64,000 bases of DNA. It comes from Termitidicoccus mucosus. Its GTDB lineage: Bacteria; Verrucomicrobiota; Verrucomicrobiia; Opitutales; Opitutaceae. The stretch covers positions 3,162,001 to 3,226,000 of the forward strand of contig NZ_CP109796.1 in NCBI RefSeq assembly GCF_038725785.1, written 5' to 3'. Each line of letters begins with the position of its first letter. Positions within the stretch are counted from its first letter, which is position 1. Positions 44,260 through 54,074 of the stretch are shown piece by piece. Made by a program: the position numbers and the translations under genes. A model generated the notes under the pieces. That model made no database searches, had not been told where the DNA came from, and worked only from the letters and a program-made list of their open reading frames with translations.

Positions 44260-44641
44260 CGGGAAGCCGACATGGCCGCGCCTGGATTCTGCCATTGGGA
44301 AAGGCAAAACTGACGGAGTCAGGCATGAATGGCGTTTAGTTAAAAGAGACGCTTGCGCAAGGAGCGGCGGCGTCCCGCCGCCGGACGAGGCGAAAGCCTC
44401 GCCCGTTTGCGCGCGTTTTATCGAGATATGACGGGCACGCGTTCCGCGTGTCGGGCGGCGGGACGCCGCCCCTCCCTGCGCAAGCGTGCTTTTAACAACA
44501 ACCGCCCTTAATTGGCGTCGTTCCCGGCCTGACTTCATCAATATTTACCCTTGATTTCCTAAAACACCTGTCTCACCACATCGGTCAATCCGCCAGACTG
44601 ACAATCCATCCGATCCACATTGGGATGACTCGATCAACACA
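44260..44641. other. Gene-free region holding a REP-bounded palindrome
   Basis: No gene lies between the receptor and the epoxide hydrolase-like gene. The region is mostly one element (44310-44540) with REP-type ends. The remaining 100 bp upstream of 44642 should contain the promoter of the next gene. Confidence 0.55.
44310..44540. repeat. REP-bounded non-autonomous element with long inverted repeat
   Basis: The ends are CTGACGGAGTCAGGC (44310-44324) and, on the opposite strand, TGATGAAGTCAGGC (44527-44540). Inside, arms starting GACGCTTGCGCAAGGAGCGG (44348-44382) pair with 44454-44490, with TTAAAAG/CTTTTAA further out. Because its end matches the box next to the RAYT remnant at 39520, it is a candidate substrate of that transposase family. 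Confidence 0.65.
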
Positions 44642-45820
44642 ATGGCTAAAGTCACACCTTGTCCCGAACCATTCAGCCTGCAAACAAACCCTGCGGACCT
44701 TGAGGATCTTCGGGCGCGGTTGCGGATGACGCGGTGGGCGGATGCGCCTGAGGGGGCCGGGTGGTCGGCCGGGGCCGAGCTTGGTTATCTTCGCGAACTG
44801 ACTGACTATTGGATGAACGGGTTTGATTGGCCGACGCAGGAGAAGGCGATGGGCCGCTTGTCTCATTTTCGTGTCCGGCTTGTAGGTTTTCAGGATGGGT
44901 ATGTTCATTTTGTGCATGTCAGGGCGGCCAAACCGTCTCAAACCACCTTGCCCTTGATTCTCTGTCACGGCTGGCCGGATTCGTTTTGGCGCTATTTGAA
45001 GGTGATCCCGCTCCTCACCAACCCCGGCGCATACGGTGGCGATCCGGCGGATGCGTTTGATGTCGTTGTGCCGGATATGCCCGGCTTCGGATATTCCGAC
45101 CGGCCGCGCAGGCATGTGTTGAATTCCATGGAGGTCGCGGATCTGTGGGCGGAGTTGATGGATGTTCTCGGCTATGGCCAATTCGGTGCCGCGGGTGGCG
45201 ACATGGGCAGCCACGTGAGCCGGTTTCTGGCGCTCAATCACAGTGCGCGGCTCGTGGCGGTGCATCGCATGGATGCAGGCCTGCCCAGGTTTGCCGGAGA
45301 TCCGCAAAAACTCACGGCGGAGGAACGGCATTGGATGGAGAGTGCCGCCAAATGGGCTGCAAGCGAAGGCGCTTACGCGGCCATGCACAGCACAAAACCC
45401 CAGACTGCGGCTTTCGGCCTGAATGATTCGCCTGTCGGCCTTGCGGCATGGATTGTGGAAAAACTTCGCGGATGGAGCGACTGCGGCGGTGAGATCGGGC
45501 GCAGCTATACGAAGGATGAAATCCTCACGAACATCATGATCTATTGGCTCACGGAGACAATCGGATCATCCATGCGAACATATCGCGCGAATGCCGCGAT
45601 CCCTGCGGAGCAATACACCCGGCGGGTGGAAGTGCCGTCGGGATTTTCGCTCTTTCGCGGAGACGTAATCCTCCCGCCGCATGCGTGGCTCAAACGCGTG
45701 GCGAATGTCGTCCGAATCACAGAGCCACCCCGTGGCGGTCACTTTGCCCCCTTTGAGGAACCCGAACTCTACGCCCAGGAATTGCGCGATTTCTTCCGTC
45801 CTTATCGGATACGGGTGTAG
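44642..45820 (+). CDS. Epoxide hydrolase-like alpha/beta hydrolase
   Basis: The 392-residue protein has the epoxide hydrolase N-terminal region (PFSLQTNPADLEDLRARLRMTRW) followed by an alpha/beta hydrolase core. The oxyanion motif is HGWP (His109). The nucleophile is Asp187 in GGDMGSHVS, and the catalytic His is His367 in GGHFAPFEEPE. Tyr residues that usually help open the epoxide lie in the lid. The nucleophile loop has Met where Trp is common (GGDWG). It may act on an epoxide or a related ester. It is transcribed away from the sialic-type locus on the minus strand. Confidence 0.85.
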   Translation: MAKVTPCPEPFSLQTNPADLEDLRARLRMTRWADAPEGAGWSAGAELGYLRELTDYWMNGFDWPTQEKAMGRLSHFRVRLVGFQDGYVHFVHVRAAKPSQTTLPLILCHGWPDSFWRYLKVIPLLTNPGAYGGDPADAFDVVVPDMPGFGYSDRPRRHVLNSMEVADLWAELMDVLGYGQFGAAGGDMGSHVSRFLALNHSARLVAVHRMDAGLPRFAGDPQKLTAEERHWMESAAKWAASEGAYAAMHSTKPQTAAFGLNDSPVGLAAWIVEKLRGWSDCGGEIGRSYTKDEILTNIMIYWLTETIGSSMRTYRANAAIPAEQYTRRVEVPSGFSLFRGDVILPPHAWLKRVANVVRITEPPRGGHFAPFEEPELYAQELRDFFRPYRIRV

Positions 45821-45901
45821 TTTGGGGAAGGGTGTCGTTCGTAGTGTTGGAAATGTGAAAAACAGCCATTCAAAATAGCGAGGAACTATTTTTAGATCCC
45901 C

Positions 45902-47197
45902 TTAAATATCTGCCCGCTTTTTCCCGTAGCGCTCCTCCTCGATTTCCTCGAGCGTCTTGCCGCGCGTTTCGGGGGCGAGCGCCACGCCGATCAGCAGCGC
46001 GATGACGAGAAACACGAGCATGGTGACACCGGCCACCTTGAAGCTCAACTTGGCAAGAATCGTGGGGAAAACAAACGACCAGAGCCCCACGCCCACGCGC
46101 ACGATAAAAAACATCGCGCCCTGCGCCCCGGCCCGGTAGCGCGTGGGAAACAGTTCGCTGGCCCACAAGCCGTAAAATGCTTGCGCGCCGATGCCCGCCG
46201 ACAACCCCCAGAGCGTGACAAACACGAGGAGCATGCCCCAGCCCATGCCGCCGAAAGTGAGCACGACCCACGCGATGACGCCCATCGCGGCCCCGATGCC
46301 GTAAAGCAGGCGGCGGCTCATGCGGTCCCCGAGCATCATGAACCCGCCCCAGGTCGCCGCCACCGTCATCGTCCAGAGCGCGGCTTGCAGGAGATTCGCC
46401 TGCGCCTGGCCCAGCCCGCCGACGGTTTCATAGACAAAGGGCATGAAAAAGCCCATCGCCCCCGCCACCAAGTTCCAGAAAAAATAAATGCCGAGCAGCA
46501 GCGCCAGTGGACGCCGGTTGACCTTGTCGGCAAACAATTCGACATACGCATGGCGTTTTTTCGTCCCTGCGTCCGGCTCGCTTTCCTCCCGCGCCTTTTC
46601 CTTTTTCCAGAGGCTGGATTCCGCCAGTCCCTGGCGGATATACCAAGTGATGAAGGCGATCACGAACAGGTGCAGAAAAATGATCCGGTTGCCGAGCAGC
46701 CCCAGCGGCGCGAGCAGCACCGCGAGGACAAACGTGATGGCCGGGCCGATGGACCAGGCGAGCTGGGCGGTGCCGACATGCGCGGCGCGTTTGGCGTGGG
46801 GTGCCTCCTCGGCGATGTAGGTCCACGACGCAGGCACGCCGGCGCCAACGGCGATGCCGGTCACGATGAAGCCGGCGAGCAGCATCGGGAAATTCACCGA
46901 GGCGGCGATGACCAGCACGCCGAGCATGTAAACGATCAGGTCGTAAGTGTAAATGAACTTGCGCCCGTATTTGTCGCACAGCCAGCCGCCCGCCAGCGCG
47001 CCAAAGGCCGCGCCGAAGGCGTTGGCGCTGAGCGCGCCCAGCAAGCCCACCATGAAGTTGTCCAGGCGCAGGTATTCCGTCCACAGCGAGAGCCCGCTGG
47101 CTCCCGCGATGATGGACCCCGCCTCGATGTAGTTGGCCATCGCGACGGAGATGGTCGCCTTCCAGCCGGTTGTTTTTTTGCTGCCGATGCCTGCCAT
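45902..47197 (-). CDS. MFS sugar/polyol transporter
   Basis: From the ATG at 47197 the protein has 431 residues and about 12 hydrophobic segments. The loop motif GGWLCDKYGRKFIYTYDL (between helices 2 and 3) is the conserved MFS signature. A second related motif, GDRMSRRLLYGIG, stands at the middle. The C-terminal ELFPTRYRAGAQGA and PETRGKTLEEIEE motifs point to the sugar porter family. The gene is the last of the minus-strand locus, downstream of the FGGY kinase, so it may import the sugar the kinase phosphorylates. The longer upstream frame is Arg-rich and unrelated. Confidence 0.88.
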   Translation of the reverse strand: MAGIGSKKTTGWKATISVAMANYIEAGSIIAGASGLSLWTEYLRLDNFMVGLLGALSANAFGAAFGALAGGWLCDKYGRKFIYTYDLIVYMLGVLVIAASVNFPMLLAGFIVTGIAVGAGVPASWTYIAEEAPHAKRAAHVGTAQLAWSIGPAITFVLAVLLAPLGLLGNRIIFLHLFVIAFITWYIRQGLAESSLWKKEKAREESEPDAGTKKRHAYVELFADKVNRRPLALLLGIYFFWNLVAGAMGFFMPFVYETVGGLGQAQANLLQAALWTMTVAATWGGFMMLGDRMSRRLLYGIGAAMGVIAWVVLTFGGMGWGMLLVFVTLWGLSAGIGAQAFYGLWASELFPTRYRAGAQGAMFFIVRVGVGLWSFVFPTILAKLSFKVAGVTMLVFLVIALLIGVALAPETRGKTLEEIEEERYGKKRADI

Positions 47198-47366
47198 GGG
47201 TTTGTTTGGGTTGATGGGTAAAGGTGCAACCAATGCACCGGCGCGACCGGGACACAAGCCAGGGAAAGCATGACAGTCAACGCGAGGCCGAAACCGGAAG
47301 CGATGTCGGACGAAGCGGCGGCGTCTGCATGGCCGTCCACGCGAAGGCCGCAAGACGCCGCGCCGC

Positions 47367-47407
47367 CGCGTGAGCGACTGGGAGCGCCGGCTTCCAGCCG
47401 GCAGGTT
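47367..47407. repeat. Single arm of the AGCGACTGGGAGC repeat
   Basis: The 31-nt arm of the 13883-13992 inverted repeat recurs exactly at 47373-47403, with matching flanking bases (CGCGTG before and GGT after). Only one arm is present, followed by a T run. It lies in the gap between the kinase and transporter genes. Confidence 0.85.
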
Positions 47408-47441
47408 TTTCCCACCCGCCCCTCCATCGAACGCAGCGCGC

Positions 47442-49103
47442 TCACGCCTTCGCCATCAGCGCGCGGCAGGCGAGGAAGTCCTTGTGCAGGCGGTGGAAGA
47501 CGGCGTATTTGGAATCATGATACGCCGCGACCCTGCCGCGCGAGGGCGCGATCACCTTGCCGGCGGCGTTCATCTTTTCCATCACGGCGAGCAGGCCGCC
47601 GTCGCCGCGCGCGGCCACCGCGCCGAGCACCGCCGAGCCGAGCAGCACGGCCTCGGGCTCCTTCGGGAGCACGAGCTTGCAGCCGGTGATGTCGGCATGC
47701 TCGCGCATGAAGACACGGTTTTTCGTGCCGCCGCCGCAGGCGAGAAGCATGTCGATCCGGTAACCCTTGCGGTTCATCTCCTCGACGATGTGGCGCGTGC
47801 CGTAGGCGAGCGCCTGGATCGTCGCGAGATACTGGCGCGCGAGATCGTCGGCGGTCGCGGAAAGCGTCAGGCCGGAAATGATGCCCTTGAGCGTTGGGTT
47901 CGCGCGCGGCGAGCGGTTGCCGTGGAAATAGGGGAGCACGTGCAATTCGCGGGTGAGCGCGGCCGGATGCGGGAGTTTTTCCGCAGCGGCCATGGCGTCG
48001 AGGCGGTCGTTGAGCAAATCGAAAATGCTTTTGCCCGCCTTCTTCGCCTCCTTCATCAGCGGACCGGACGCGGGGTGAGACTGGATGATGTGGTCAATGA
48101 GCGCGCCGACCGCGGACTGGCCGCCTTCGGTGAGCCACAGTCCGGGAATCATGGCGGAGAAATACGGGCCCCAGATGCCGTGGATGAAACGCGGCTTTTC
48201 CGAAGCGGCCATGTGGCAGGTGGACGTGCCGCCGATGAGCGCGAGGCGGTGATTGAGCGTCGCGGGCGTGACTTTTTCGCGCCCCAGCCTGGCGCCGAGC
48301 ATGCCGAGGCCGCCGGCGTGCGCGTCGATGATCGACACGCCGACGGGCGTGCCGGCGACGAGGCCGAGTTCCTTCGCGGCCCTGGCGCTGAGGCCGTCGC
48401 CGACAGGCTCGCCCATGGGACGGACTTTTTGGCCGATGCGCCGGAAGGACTCGTCCGCGAGGTCGCCAAGCCCGATTTTGCGGAAATAGCCCGCGTCCCA
48501 GCCCGCGCCGTCGGGGCCTTTGTGGCCGAGGTAGGTCCATTTGCAGACGACGGAGCAGAGCGAACGCGTGTCGCTGCCGGTCGCGCGGTAAGTGAGAAAA
48601 TCGGGCAGGTCGAAGAAGCGCGCGGTGGCTTTCCATGCGGCGGGCAGGTTTTCGCGGAGCCAGAGGAGCTTCGGCGTCTGCATCTCGGGCGAGATGACGC
48701 CGCCGACGTAGCGGAGCACGGGATGGCGGGTGGCGTTGATGCGGCCGGCCTGCGCGATGGCGCGGTGATCCATCCACACGATGACATTCTGCGCGGCCTT
48801 GCCGGTGGTGCTGAGCGAGACGGGGCGGTCGGCGGCGTCGAGCGCGACCAGGGAGCAGGTGGCGTCGAAACCCACGCCCTTGATGTCGGCGGGATTGACG
48901 CCGGATTTCGCGAGTGCGGCGCGGGTGGCGTCGCAGCAGGAGCGCCAGATGTTGTCGGAGGATTGCTCGACATGGTCGGTCGCGGGTTTCCACATCTGGA
49001 TGGGGAAACTGGCCGAACCGGCCATGTTGCCATTTTGATCAAAGATACCGGCGCGGGCGCTGCCGGTGCCGACGTCGATGCCGAGGTAATAGGTGGTGTT
49101 CAT
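47442..49103 (-). CDS. FGGY-family pentulose kinase (D-ribulokinase-like)
   Basis: The 553-residue protein begins [21 protein letters not shown], the phosphate-1 motif of FGGY sugar kinases. MDHRAIAQ (about 112-119) is the substrate segment. The second half contains GGTSTCHMA, the FGGY-type segment [23 protein letters not shown], and CGGGTKN for ATP binding. It most resembles the D-ribulokinase group of FGGY kinases. It would phosphorylate a ketopentose or related sugar. In the locus it replaces the ROK kinase expected in sialic acid pathways. Confidence 0.88.
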   Translation of the reverse strand: MNTTYYLGIDVGTGSARAGIFDQNGNMAGSASFPIQMWKPATDHVEQSSDNIWRSCCDATRAALAKSGVNPADIKGVGFDATCSLVALDAADRPVSLSTTGKAAQNVIVWMDHRAIAQAGRINATRHPVLRYVGGVISPEMQTPKLLWLRENLPAAWKATARFFDLPDFLTYRATGSDTRSLCSVVCKWTYLGHKGPDGAGWDAGYFRKIGLGDLADESFRRIGQKVRPMGEPVGDGLSARAAKELGLVAGTPVGVSIIDAHAGGLGMLGARLGREKVTPATLNHRLALIGGTSTCHMAASEKPRFIHGIWGPYFSAMIPGLWLTEGGQSAVGALIDHIIQSHPASGPLMKEAKKAGKSIFDLLNDRLDAMAAAEKLPHPAALTRELHVLPYFHGNRSPRANPTLKGIISGLTLSATADDLARQYLATIQALAYGTRHIVEEMNRKGYRIDMLLACGGGTKNRVFMREHADITGCKLVLPKEPEAVLLGSAVLGAVAARGDGGLLAVMEKMNAAGKVIAPSRGRVAAYHDSKYAVFHRLHKDFLACRALMAKA

Positions 49104-49221
49104 GATGAAAAAATCGGTTTTTATTCAACCACGGGAAACGCGAAATCACGCAAGAATCATAAAGGTGAATTTGGAAAGCCCGGGGAACAGCAAGGGGCGC
49201 AAAAGCGGCGGCGCCCCGCCC

Positions 49222-50151
49222 TCACGGGAGCGCGTCGAGCCATTTGACGAAATCGTCCTTCCACCCGCCGGTTTCATGGCCGGGGGCGCGGCCGAGCGAA
49301 AAGCCGTGCGAGCCGGTGTTGTATTCGATGAGCGTCACGGGCACGTTCACCTTGCGAAGCGCGTCGGCCAGCAGACGGCTGTTCTCGATGGGCACGACCT
49401 TGTCATCCTTCGCGTGGACGAGAAAAAACGGCGGCAGACCCGGGCGAGCCCGGCGCTCCAGCGAATACTCCGCGACGCGCTCCGGCGACGGCGACGGGCC
49501 GAGAAGGTTGTCGCGCGAGCCTCGATGCGCATAGGGCGGGTCCATGCAAATGACGGGATAAAGCAGCGCCACGAAATCGGGCCTTGAGCCGTCCCCGGCC
49601 TGGCCGAAAAACGCCGTGCTACCCGCGAGGTGCCCGCCCGCCGAGCCCCCCATGATGCCGACGCGCTTCACCCCCCATGCGGCGGCATGGGCGCGCGCGT
49701 AACGGATCGCCTCAAGCGCGTCCTGCTGGCTGAGCGGCAGCGCATCGCCGGTGACACCGGGTTTCGGCAGGCGATATTTCAGCACGACAACCGTATAGCC
49801 GAGCTTTTGGAAATAGCGGGCGATCCAGTGTCCCTCGCGGTCGATGACGACCGCGCCGTATCCGCCGCCCGGGCATGCGACAATCGCCGTGCCGCGATTG
49901 TTCTCCGGCGCGGGCCGGTAAATGGTAAGGGTGGCGAAGGTGGTTTCCAGCAGGGTGCGGTTGAATCCGTGATCGTCCACACTCCGCGGGCGGAAGACAA
50001 CCCTCTCGGCCGGCGATTCGTTTGCCTTCAGGTTCGGGTCGATCGGCCGGAGCGGATACTCCTCGACGGTTTGCGCGCCAAGGGAGGCGATGGAAACCAG
50101 CAAAAATACAGCGGCGAGGAAATGGAGGCGGGACCCTGTTTTTGTATTCAT
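49222..50151 (-). CDS. Secreted alpha/beta hydrolase (acetyl-esterase type), copy 1
   Basis: From the ATG at 50151 the 309-residue protein has a signal peptide (about 1-27, ending SLGAQ). The oxyanion motif is GGGYG (95-99), the nucleophile is Ser170 in GGSAGG, the acid is Asp in VHAKDDKVVP, and the His is in GSHGFSLG. The form resembles carbohydrate acetyl esterases and BD-FAE-like enzymes. It may deacetylate sugars in the periplasm. A second hydrolase of different sequence follows upstream. Confidence 0.85.
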   Translation of the reverse strand: MNTKTGSRLHFLAAVFLLVSIASLGAQTVEEYPLRPIDPNLKANESPAERVVFRPRSVDDHGFNRTLLETTFATLTIYRPAPENNRGTAIVACPGGGYGAVVIDREGHWIARYFQKLGYTVVVLKYRLPKPGVTGDALPLSQQDALEAIRYARAHAAAWGVKRVGIMGGSAGGHLAGSTAFFGQAGDGSRPDFVALLYPVICMDPPYAHRGSRDNLLGPSPSPERVAEYSLERRARPGLPPFFLVHAKDDKVVPIENSRLLADALRKVNVPVTLIEYNTGSHGFSLGRAPGHETGGWKDDFVKWLDALP

Positions 50152-50204
50152 TTTATGAAGACGGATGAGCATCGGGGTTTTAAATGATTTGGCAAACGAA
50201 GACC

Positions 50205-51128
50205 CTATAGGCCGAAATGTTTTTTCATGAAGGCGACGCCCTCGGCGGGAAAATTGTGCCCGTCGCTTTTGTGCGCGACCACGCACTCGATATTAAGCGC
50301 GTCCATGTGCTTTTTCAGATACAGGCCGAGATTCGGATGGTGGATGCCGGTGCCGGCGCGACTGCTTGGCGGCACGGCGGTTTTCGGTTCCGTATAATAT
50401 GCATACACCGGCGGGTCGTCCTTCGTCAGATAGGTGATGGGCGCGGCCTGCCCGTAAAGCCGGTGCGCTTTTTCCGAATCCGCCTCGCCGGGCTTCAGTC
50501 CATACATCGACACGAGCGCCTGATGCCGGGACGCGGCCTCGCCCGCGACTTCCCGGATCACGCGCGGATCGTAGGTCGGCTGTGCGCCGGCGACAACCAC
50601 GCACGACACGCGTGTCGATTCGCGCGCGACCGGATCGTCGCTCTCCCGATCGGCCAGATCATCGTGAAACGCGATCCAAAGCGACGTGCCTGCCCCGGCG
50701 GAGCTCCCGATGAGCGCGACCCGGGCCGGGTCTATGTTCCACGCCTTCGCCGAATGCCGCGCAAACTGGAGCGCCCGCGCGCAATCCATATAGTGGCCGG
50801 GAAAGGAAACGTCGGGTGAGAGCCGGTAATTGGCCGCGGCCACCGTGATGCCGGCGCCCAGCGCCTCGCGCAGCACGGCGGGCCAGAGGTTGCCCTTGTC
50901 CCCGGCGCGAAAGCCTCCGCCGTGAAAATACAGCAGCAGCGGCGCGGGCTTGGCGGATTTCGCGAGCCACACGTCCATGACATTGCGCGCATGCGGGCCG
51001 TAGGAAACGTTGGCGAAATCCGGCGGCGGGAGTTTCGAGCGCGGGCCGTCCTGCGCGTTTGCCGCAAACGGCGAAGACAGGACACCGGCAAGCAGGATGG
51101 CGAGAAGGGCGGCGGGTTTCATGTTCAT
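50205..51128 (-). CDS. Secreted alpha/beta hydrolase (esterase), copy 2
   Basis: The 307-residue protein starts at an ATG at 51128 with a signal peptide (1-26, FAANAQD). It has HGGGF (69-73), a nucleophile Ser143 in GSSAGAGTSL, and a late His in KSDGHNFPAEG. It belongs to the HSL-like esterases. It shares its type with copy 1 but little sequence. Both stand between the Asp-box protein and the kinase. Removal of O-acetyl groups from sugars, for example O-acetylated sialic acid, would fit the locus, but no substrate is shown. Confidence 0.82.
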   Translation of the reverse strand: MNMKPAALLAILLAGVLSSPFAANAQDGPRSKLPPPDFANVSYGPHARNVMDVWLAKSAKPAPLLLYFHGGGFRAGDKGNLWPAVLREALGAGITVAAANYRLSPDVSFPGHYMDCARALQFARHSAKAWNIDPARVALIGSSAGAGTSLWIAFHDDLADRESDDPVARESTRVSCVVVAGAQPTYDPRVIREVAGEAASRHQALVSMYGLKPGEADSEKAHRLYGQAAPITYLTKDDPPVYAYYTEPKTAVPPSSRAGTGIHHPNLGLYLKKHMDALNIECVVAHKSDGHNFPAEGVAFMKKHFGL

Positions 51129-51170
51129 TTTGTATATCAAATGGGCTTCGCAAATAAACTCCCGCCGGAA

Positions 51171-52487
51171 TCAATAAACAAGCTCGCGAAAGTTTTTCAC
51201 GCGGTGAAAGGTGATGAGGTTTCCGTTGTGCGCGCTCTTGGCTCGCTTGTCGCCGCTGCGGGAAAGGATGACAAGATCGTCGCCGTCGATGTCCATGCTG
51301 GCATAGTGGCGCGAGGTCCGGCCGTTTTCCCCCGAGGTCGCGACGAGACCGGCAAAGCACCAGTCGACGAGATTCCTGGAAAAGTGCAGCACCAGACGCT
51401 GGCGCTCGTTGAAGGCGAGGTCGAAGCGGTCGGGCGGAAGCCGGTCGGCGCGGCGCATCGAATCGGTGGCCTGCGAGCCGAGCAGCCAGTAGAGCTTGGT
51501 TTTCGCATCGTAGAGGACATGGAAACGCAACTGCCCGCCGGGCACGGGCAGAAAGAGCATGTGCTTGCCCGAGGGAGCGTCCTGCAGCGACATGGTCATG
51601 CTGCCGTCATCGTTCTCGACGACCTTGGTCAGGCACGCGAACCCCGTGCCGCCCGTGTGCGCTCGGGCGAGTATATGAAAGGTGCGGCCTGACGGATCAT
51701 ACCAATAATGATCGGGGTCGAGGATTTGCACGACCCCCGGCTCGACCCAGCCGATGGGCGAAAAGCTGCGCTTCGGCGCCATCGGCTGGCGGTTGGGATA
51801 ACTTTGCGGATAAAAAGGAATCCCGACATAGTCGATCTGCGGATCGTTCTCGCGCGTGCCGGGCAGCACATCGGAGAACACCAACCGGCTGGAAGTCGTC
51901 CAGTTTTGCGTTTTGGTGAGGTCCGACTTTTCCGCCGCGCGCAAAAGCACGAGCGCCTTTTCGGACGGCGCCCAGGCATCTATTTTCCGGCCCGCCAGTT
52001 CGTAGGCAATATAGACATTGCCCTTCGCGTGCCAGACATTCGCCGGAGTCTGCTGCCAGACGAGCTCCTTTCCGGTGAGGTTCACCGGGGCCGACCAGGT
52101 CTCGCCGTCGTCATCGGAGCGCGAGATGGGCAGGCCGGCGCCGGTCGCCAGATAATACAACGACCGCCCCGCCTTGAAAACGCGCCCTTGCAGGCTGGGC
52201 AGCTCGGCGCGCTGTTTCCATGAGCGCCCGCCGTCGTCGGACGTAAGCAGAACCTCGCGTTTCGGCTTCTTGGCCGAGTGTCTCGAATAGGCGGCGACCA
52301 GACGCCCCGAGTCCAGCCGCAGGATGGAGGGCGAATAGAGCGGCGTGTTCAGAGGGTCGTCAGATTCGCCCACCACGACAAAGTCATCCGCCAGCGGACG
52401 GACCGGACCGCCGGCCTGCGAGGCGCGAAGAGCCACCGTGCCAAAGAGCAGCAGACCGGCCAGGATACGAACGATATGAATATTCAT
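51171..52487 (-). CDS. Secreted Asp-box (sialidase-like) protein 1
   Basis: From the ATG at 52487 the 438-residue protein has a signal peptide (about 1-22, ALRASQA). Asp-box motifs (SDDGGRSW about 87; SDDDGETW about 124) and SPSILRLDSGRLVAAYS resemble the six-bladed propeller of sialidases and related glycosidases. The C-terminal ALADLER-type features of other families are absent. The catalytic Arg triad of true sialidases could not be confirmed by eye. It may be a sialidase or a carbohydrate-binding propeller. Confidence 0.75.
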   Translation of the reverse strand: MNIHIVRILAGLLLFGTVALRASQAGGPVRPLADDFVVVGESDDPLNTPLYSPSILRLDSGRLVAAYSRHSAKKPKREVLLTSDDGGRSWKQRAELPSLQGRVFKAGRSLYYLATGAGLPISRSDDDGETWSAPVNLTGKELVWQQTPANVWHAKGNVYIAYELAGRKIDAWAPSEKALVLLRAAEKSDLTKTQNWTTSSRLVFSDVLPGTRENDPQIDYVGIPFYPQSYPNRQPMAPKRSFSPIGWVEPGVVQILDPDHYWYDPSGRTFHILARAHTGGTGFACLTKVVENDDGSMTMSLQDAPSGKHMLFLPVPGGQLRFHVLYDAKTKLYWLLGSQATDSMRRADRLPPDRFDLAFNERQRLVLHFSRNLVDWCFAGLVATSGENGRTSRHYASMDIDGDDLVILSRSGDKRAKSAHNGNLITFHRVKNFRELVY

Positions 52488-52559
52488 TGGAATGAGGGAG
52501 TGTGTTGCCGCATGCCCGATTGCGTCCGGGCCATTCTGGCCGGAAAAGAACATATTATA

Positions 52560-54074
52560 TCATTTTGCAGAAGCCGATGTTTTCCCGGAGCCGCCCAGGG
52601 ATGCCACCAGCAGGCCGGCGAGCAGCAGCGCGGCGGTGCCGAAAACGATGGTCAGGAAGGAGTGGAACGGGCTTTGCCAGCCGGTGAAGAAACCGCCCAT
52701 CTTCGGCGACACGCTCATCCAGAGGATCAACAGGACGCCGACCGCGACCCCGACGAGACCGGCGGGTTTGCCGGCGCGGCGCGACAGGAAGCCGAGCAGA
52801 AACAGGCCCAGCATGCCGCCGCCAAAGATGCCCGCCAGCGTCCACCACGCGTCGAGCGCGCTTTTTACATTGATCATGCCAAACGCAAACAAGGTCCCGA
52901 ACACGCCCGCGGCGATCGTGCAGACATACAGCACGAGCATTTTCTGCCGCTCGGTCGCCTTCTTGTTTATATAGCGCTGGTAATAATCATTGAGAAAAAT
53001 CGTGGCCGAAGAATTCAGACTGCTCGATATCGTGCTCATGGCCGCCGCGAAGATGGAGGCGATGAGCAGCCCCGTCACGCCTTTCGGCAGGACGGTCACG
53101 ATAAACCACGGAAACACGTAATCGCTCTTGTTGGCGGCCCGGTATTCCAGCGGAAGCTCCGAAGGATGCGTCGTGTAATAGGCAAAGAGCGCGGTGCCGA
53201 TGAAAAAGAACACCGCCGAGACGGGCACATACATCAGCGCTCCTATCCAGAGGCTCCTGCGCGCGTCCCTGTCCGACTTCGCCGTGTGAAAACGTTGCAC
53301 ATAATTCTGATCCACCCCGAAATTCTGCAGATTGATCACCACGCCGTATACAAGCACAACCCAGAACGTGGGCTCGGCGAGATTCAATCCCATGCTGCCG
53401 AGGCTGAACTTGTCGTGCTCCGCGGCGATCCGGAACAATTGTCCCGGCCCTTCGGGCAGGCCGGTGATCATGAGCACGGCGCACACCAGCGCGCCGAGAA
53501 TCAGCACGACGGTCTGCATGGCCTCCGTCCAGATCACGCCGACGATGCCACCGACGAATGTATATAATGTCGTGCTGATGCCGGTGATCAATATGATCCA
53601 GCGGATGTCCCAGCCGAGCAGCACGTTCATGGGCAGCGCCATCATGTAGGTCACCGCCCCGATGCGCGCCAGCTGGGTGAGCAGATAGCAGGCGCTCGCG
53701 TAGATGCGCGCCCAGCCGCCGAAACGCTCCTCGAGGTGGGAATAGGCGGAAATGCAGCCGCTGTTCCTGTAAAATGGAATGAAATATTTGACGCCGATCC
53801 ACGCCGCAACCGGGATGGCGAGGCTGAAGACAAACGAGTTCCAGTTCGAGGCGAACGCCTTTCCCGGCAGCGCGATGAAACTGATGCTGCTGATGTAGGT
53901 CCCGAGGATGGACAGCCCCGTGAGCCAGCCCGGCAGGCTGCTTTCGGCCGCGGTGAAGCCGTGCACGGAACGGCTCTTGCGCCAGCAGGCCAGCCCGATG
54001 GCCAGCGTGAGGGCGAAATAGGCAAGCAGGACGACGATATCGAGCGTGGCAAAATGGCTTTGTGCGGCGTTCAT
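52560..54074 (-). CDS. Sodium:solute symporter (SSS family)
   Basis: The 504-residue protein has about 13 hydrophobic segments. WLTGLSILGTYISSISFIALPGKAF near the N-terminus and the AAAMSTISSSLNSSATIFLNDYY segment (about 325-350) are typical of SSS transporters, including sialic acid and myo-inositol symporters. The ATG at 54074 is chosen because the longer upstream frame is not transporter-like; it overlaps the stop of the next upstream gene by 4 bp. Given the aldolase and Asp-box neighbours, a sialic acid symporter is plausible. Confidence 0.88.
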   Translation of the reverse strand: MNAAQSHFATLDIVVLLAYFALTLAIGLACWRKSRSVHGFTAAESSLPGWLTGLSILGTYISSISFIALPGKAFASNWNSFVFSLAIPVAAWIGVKYFIPFYRNSGCISAYSHLEERFGGWARIYASACYLLTQLARIGAVTYMMALPMNVLLGWDIRWIILITGISTTLYTFVGGIVGVIWTEAMQTVVLILGALVCAVLMITGLPEGPGQLFRIAAEHDKFSLGSMGLNLAEPTFWVVLVYGVVINLQNFGVDQNYVQRFHTAKSDRDARRSLWIGALMYVPVSAVFFFIGTALFAYYTTHPSELPLEYRAANKSDYVFPWFIVTVLPKGVTGLLIASIFAAAMSTISSSLNSSATIFLNDYYQRYINKKATERQKMLVLYVCTIAAGVFGTLFAFGMINVKSALDAWWTLAGIFGGGMLGLFLLGFLSRRAGKPAGLVGVAVGVLLILWMSVSPKMGGFFTGWQSPFHSFLTIVFGTAALLLAGLLVASLGGSGKTSASAK

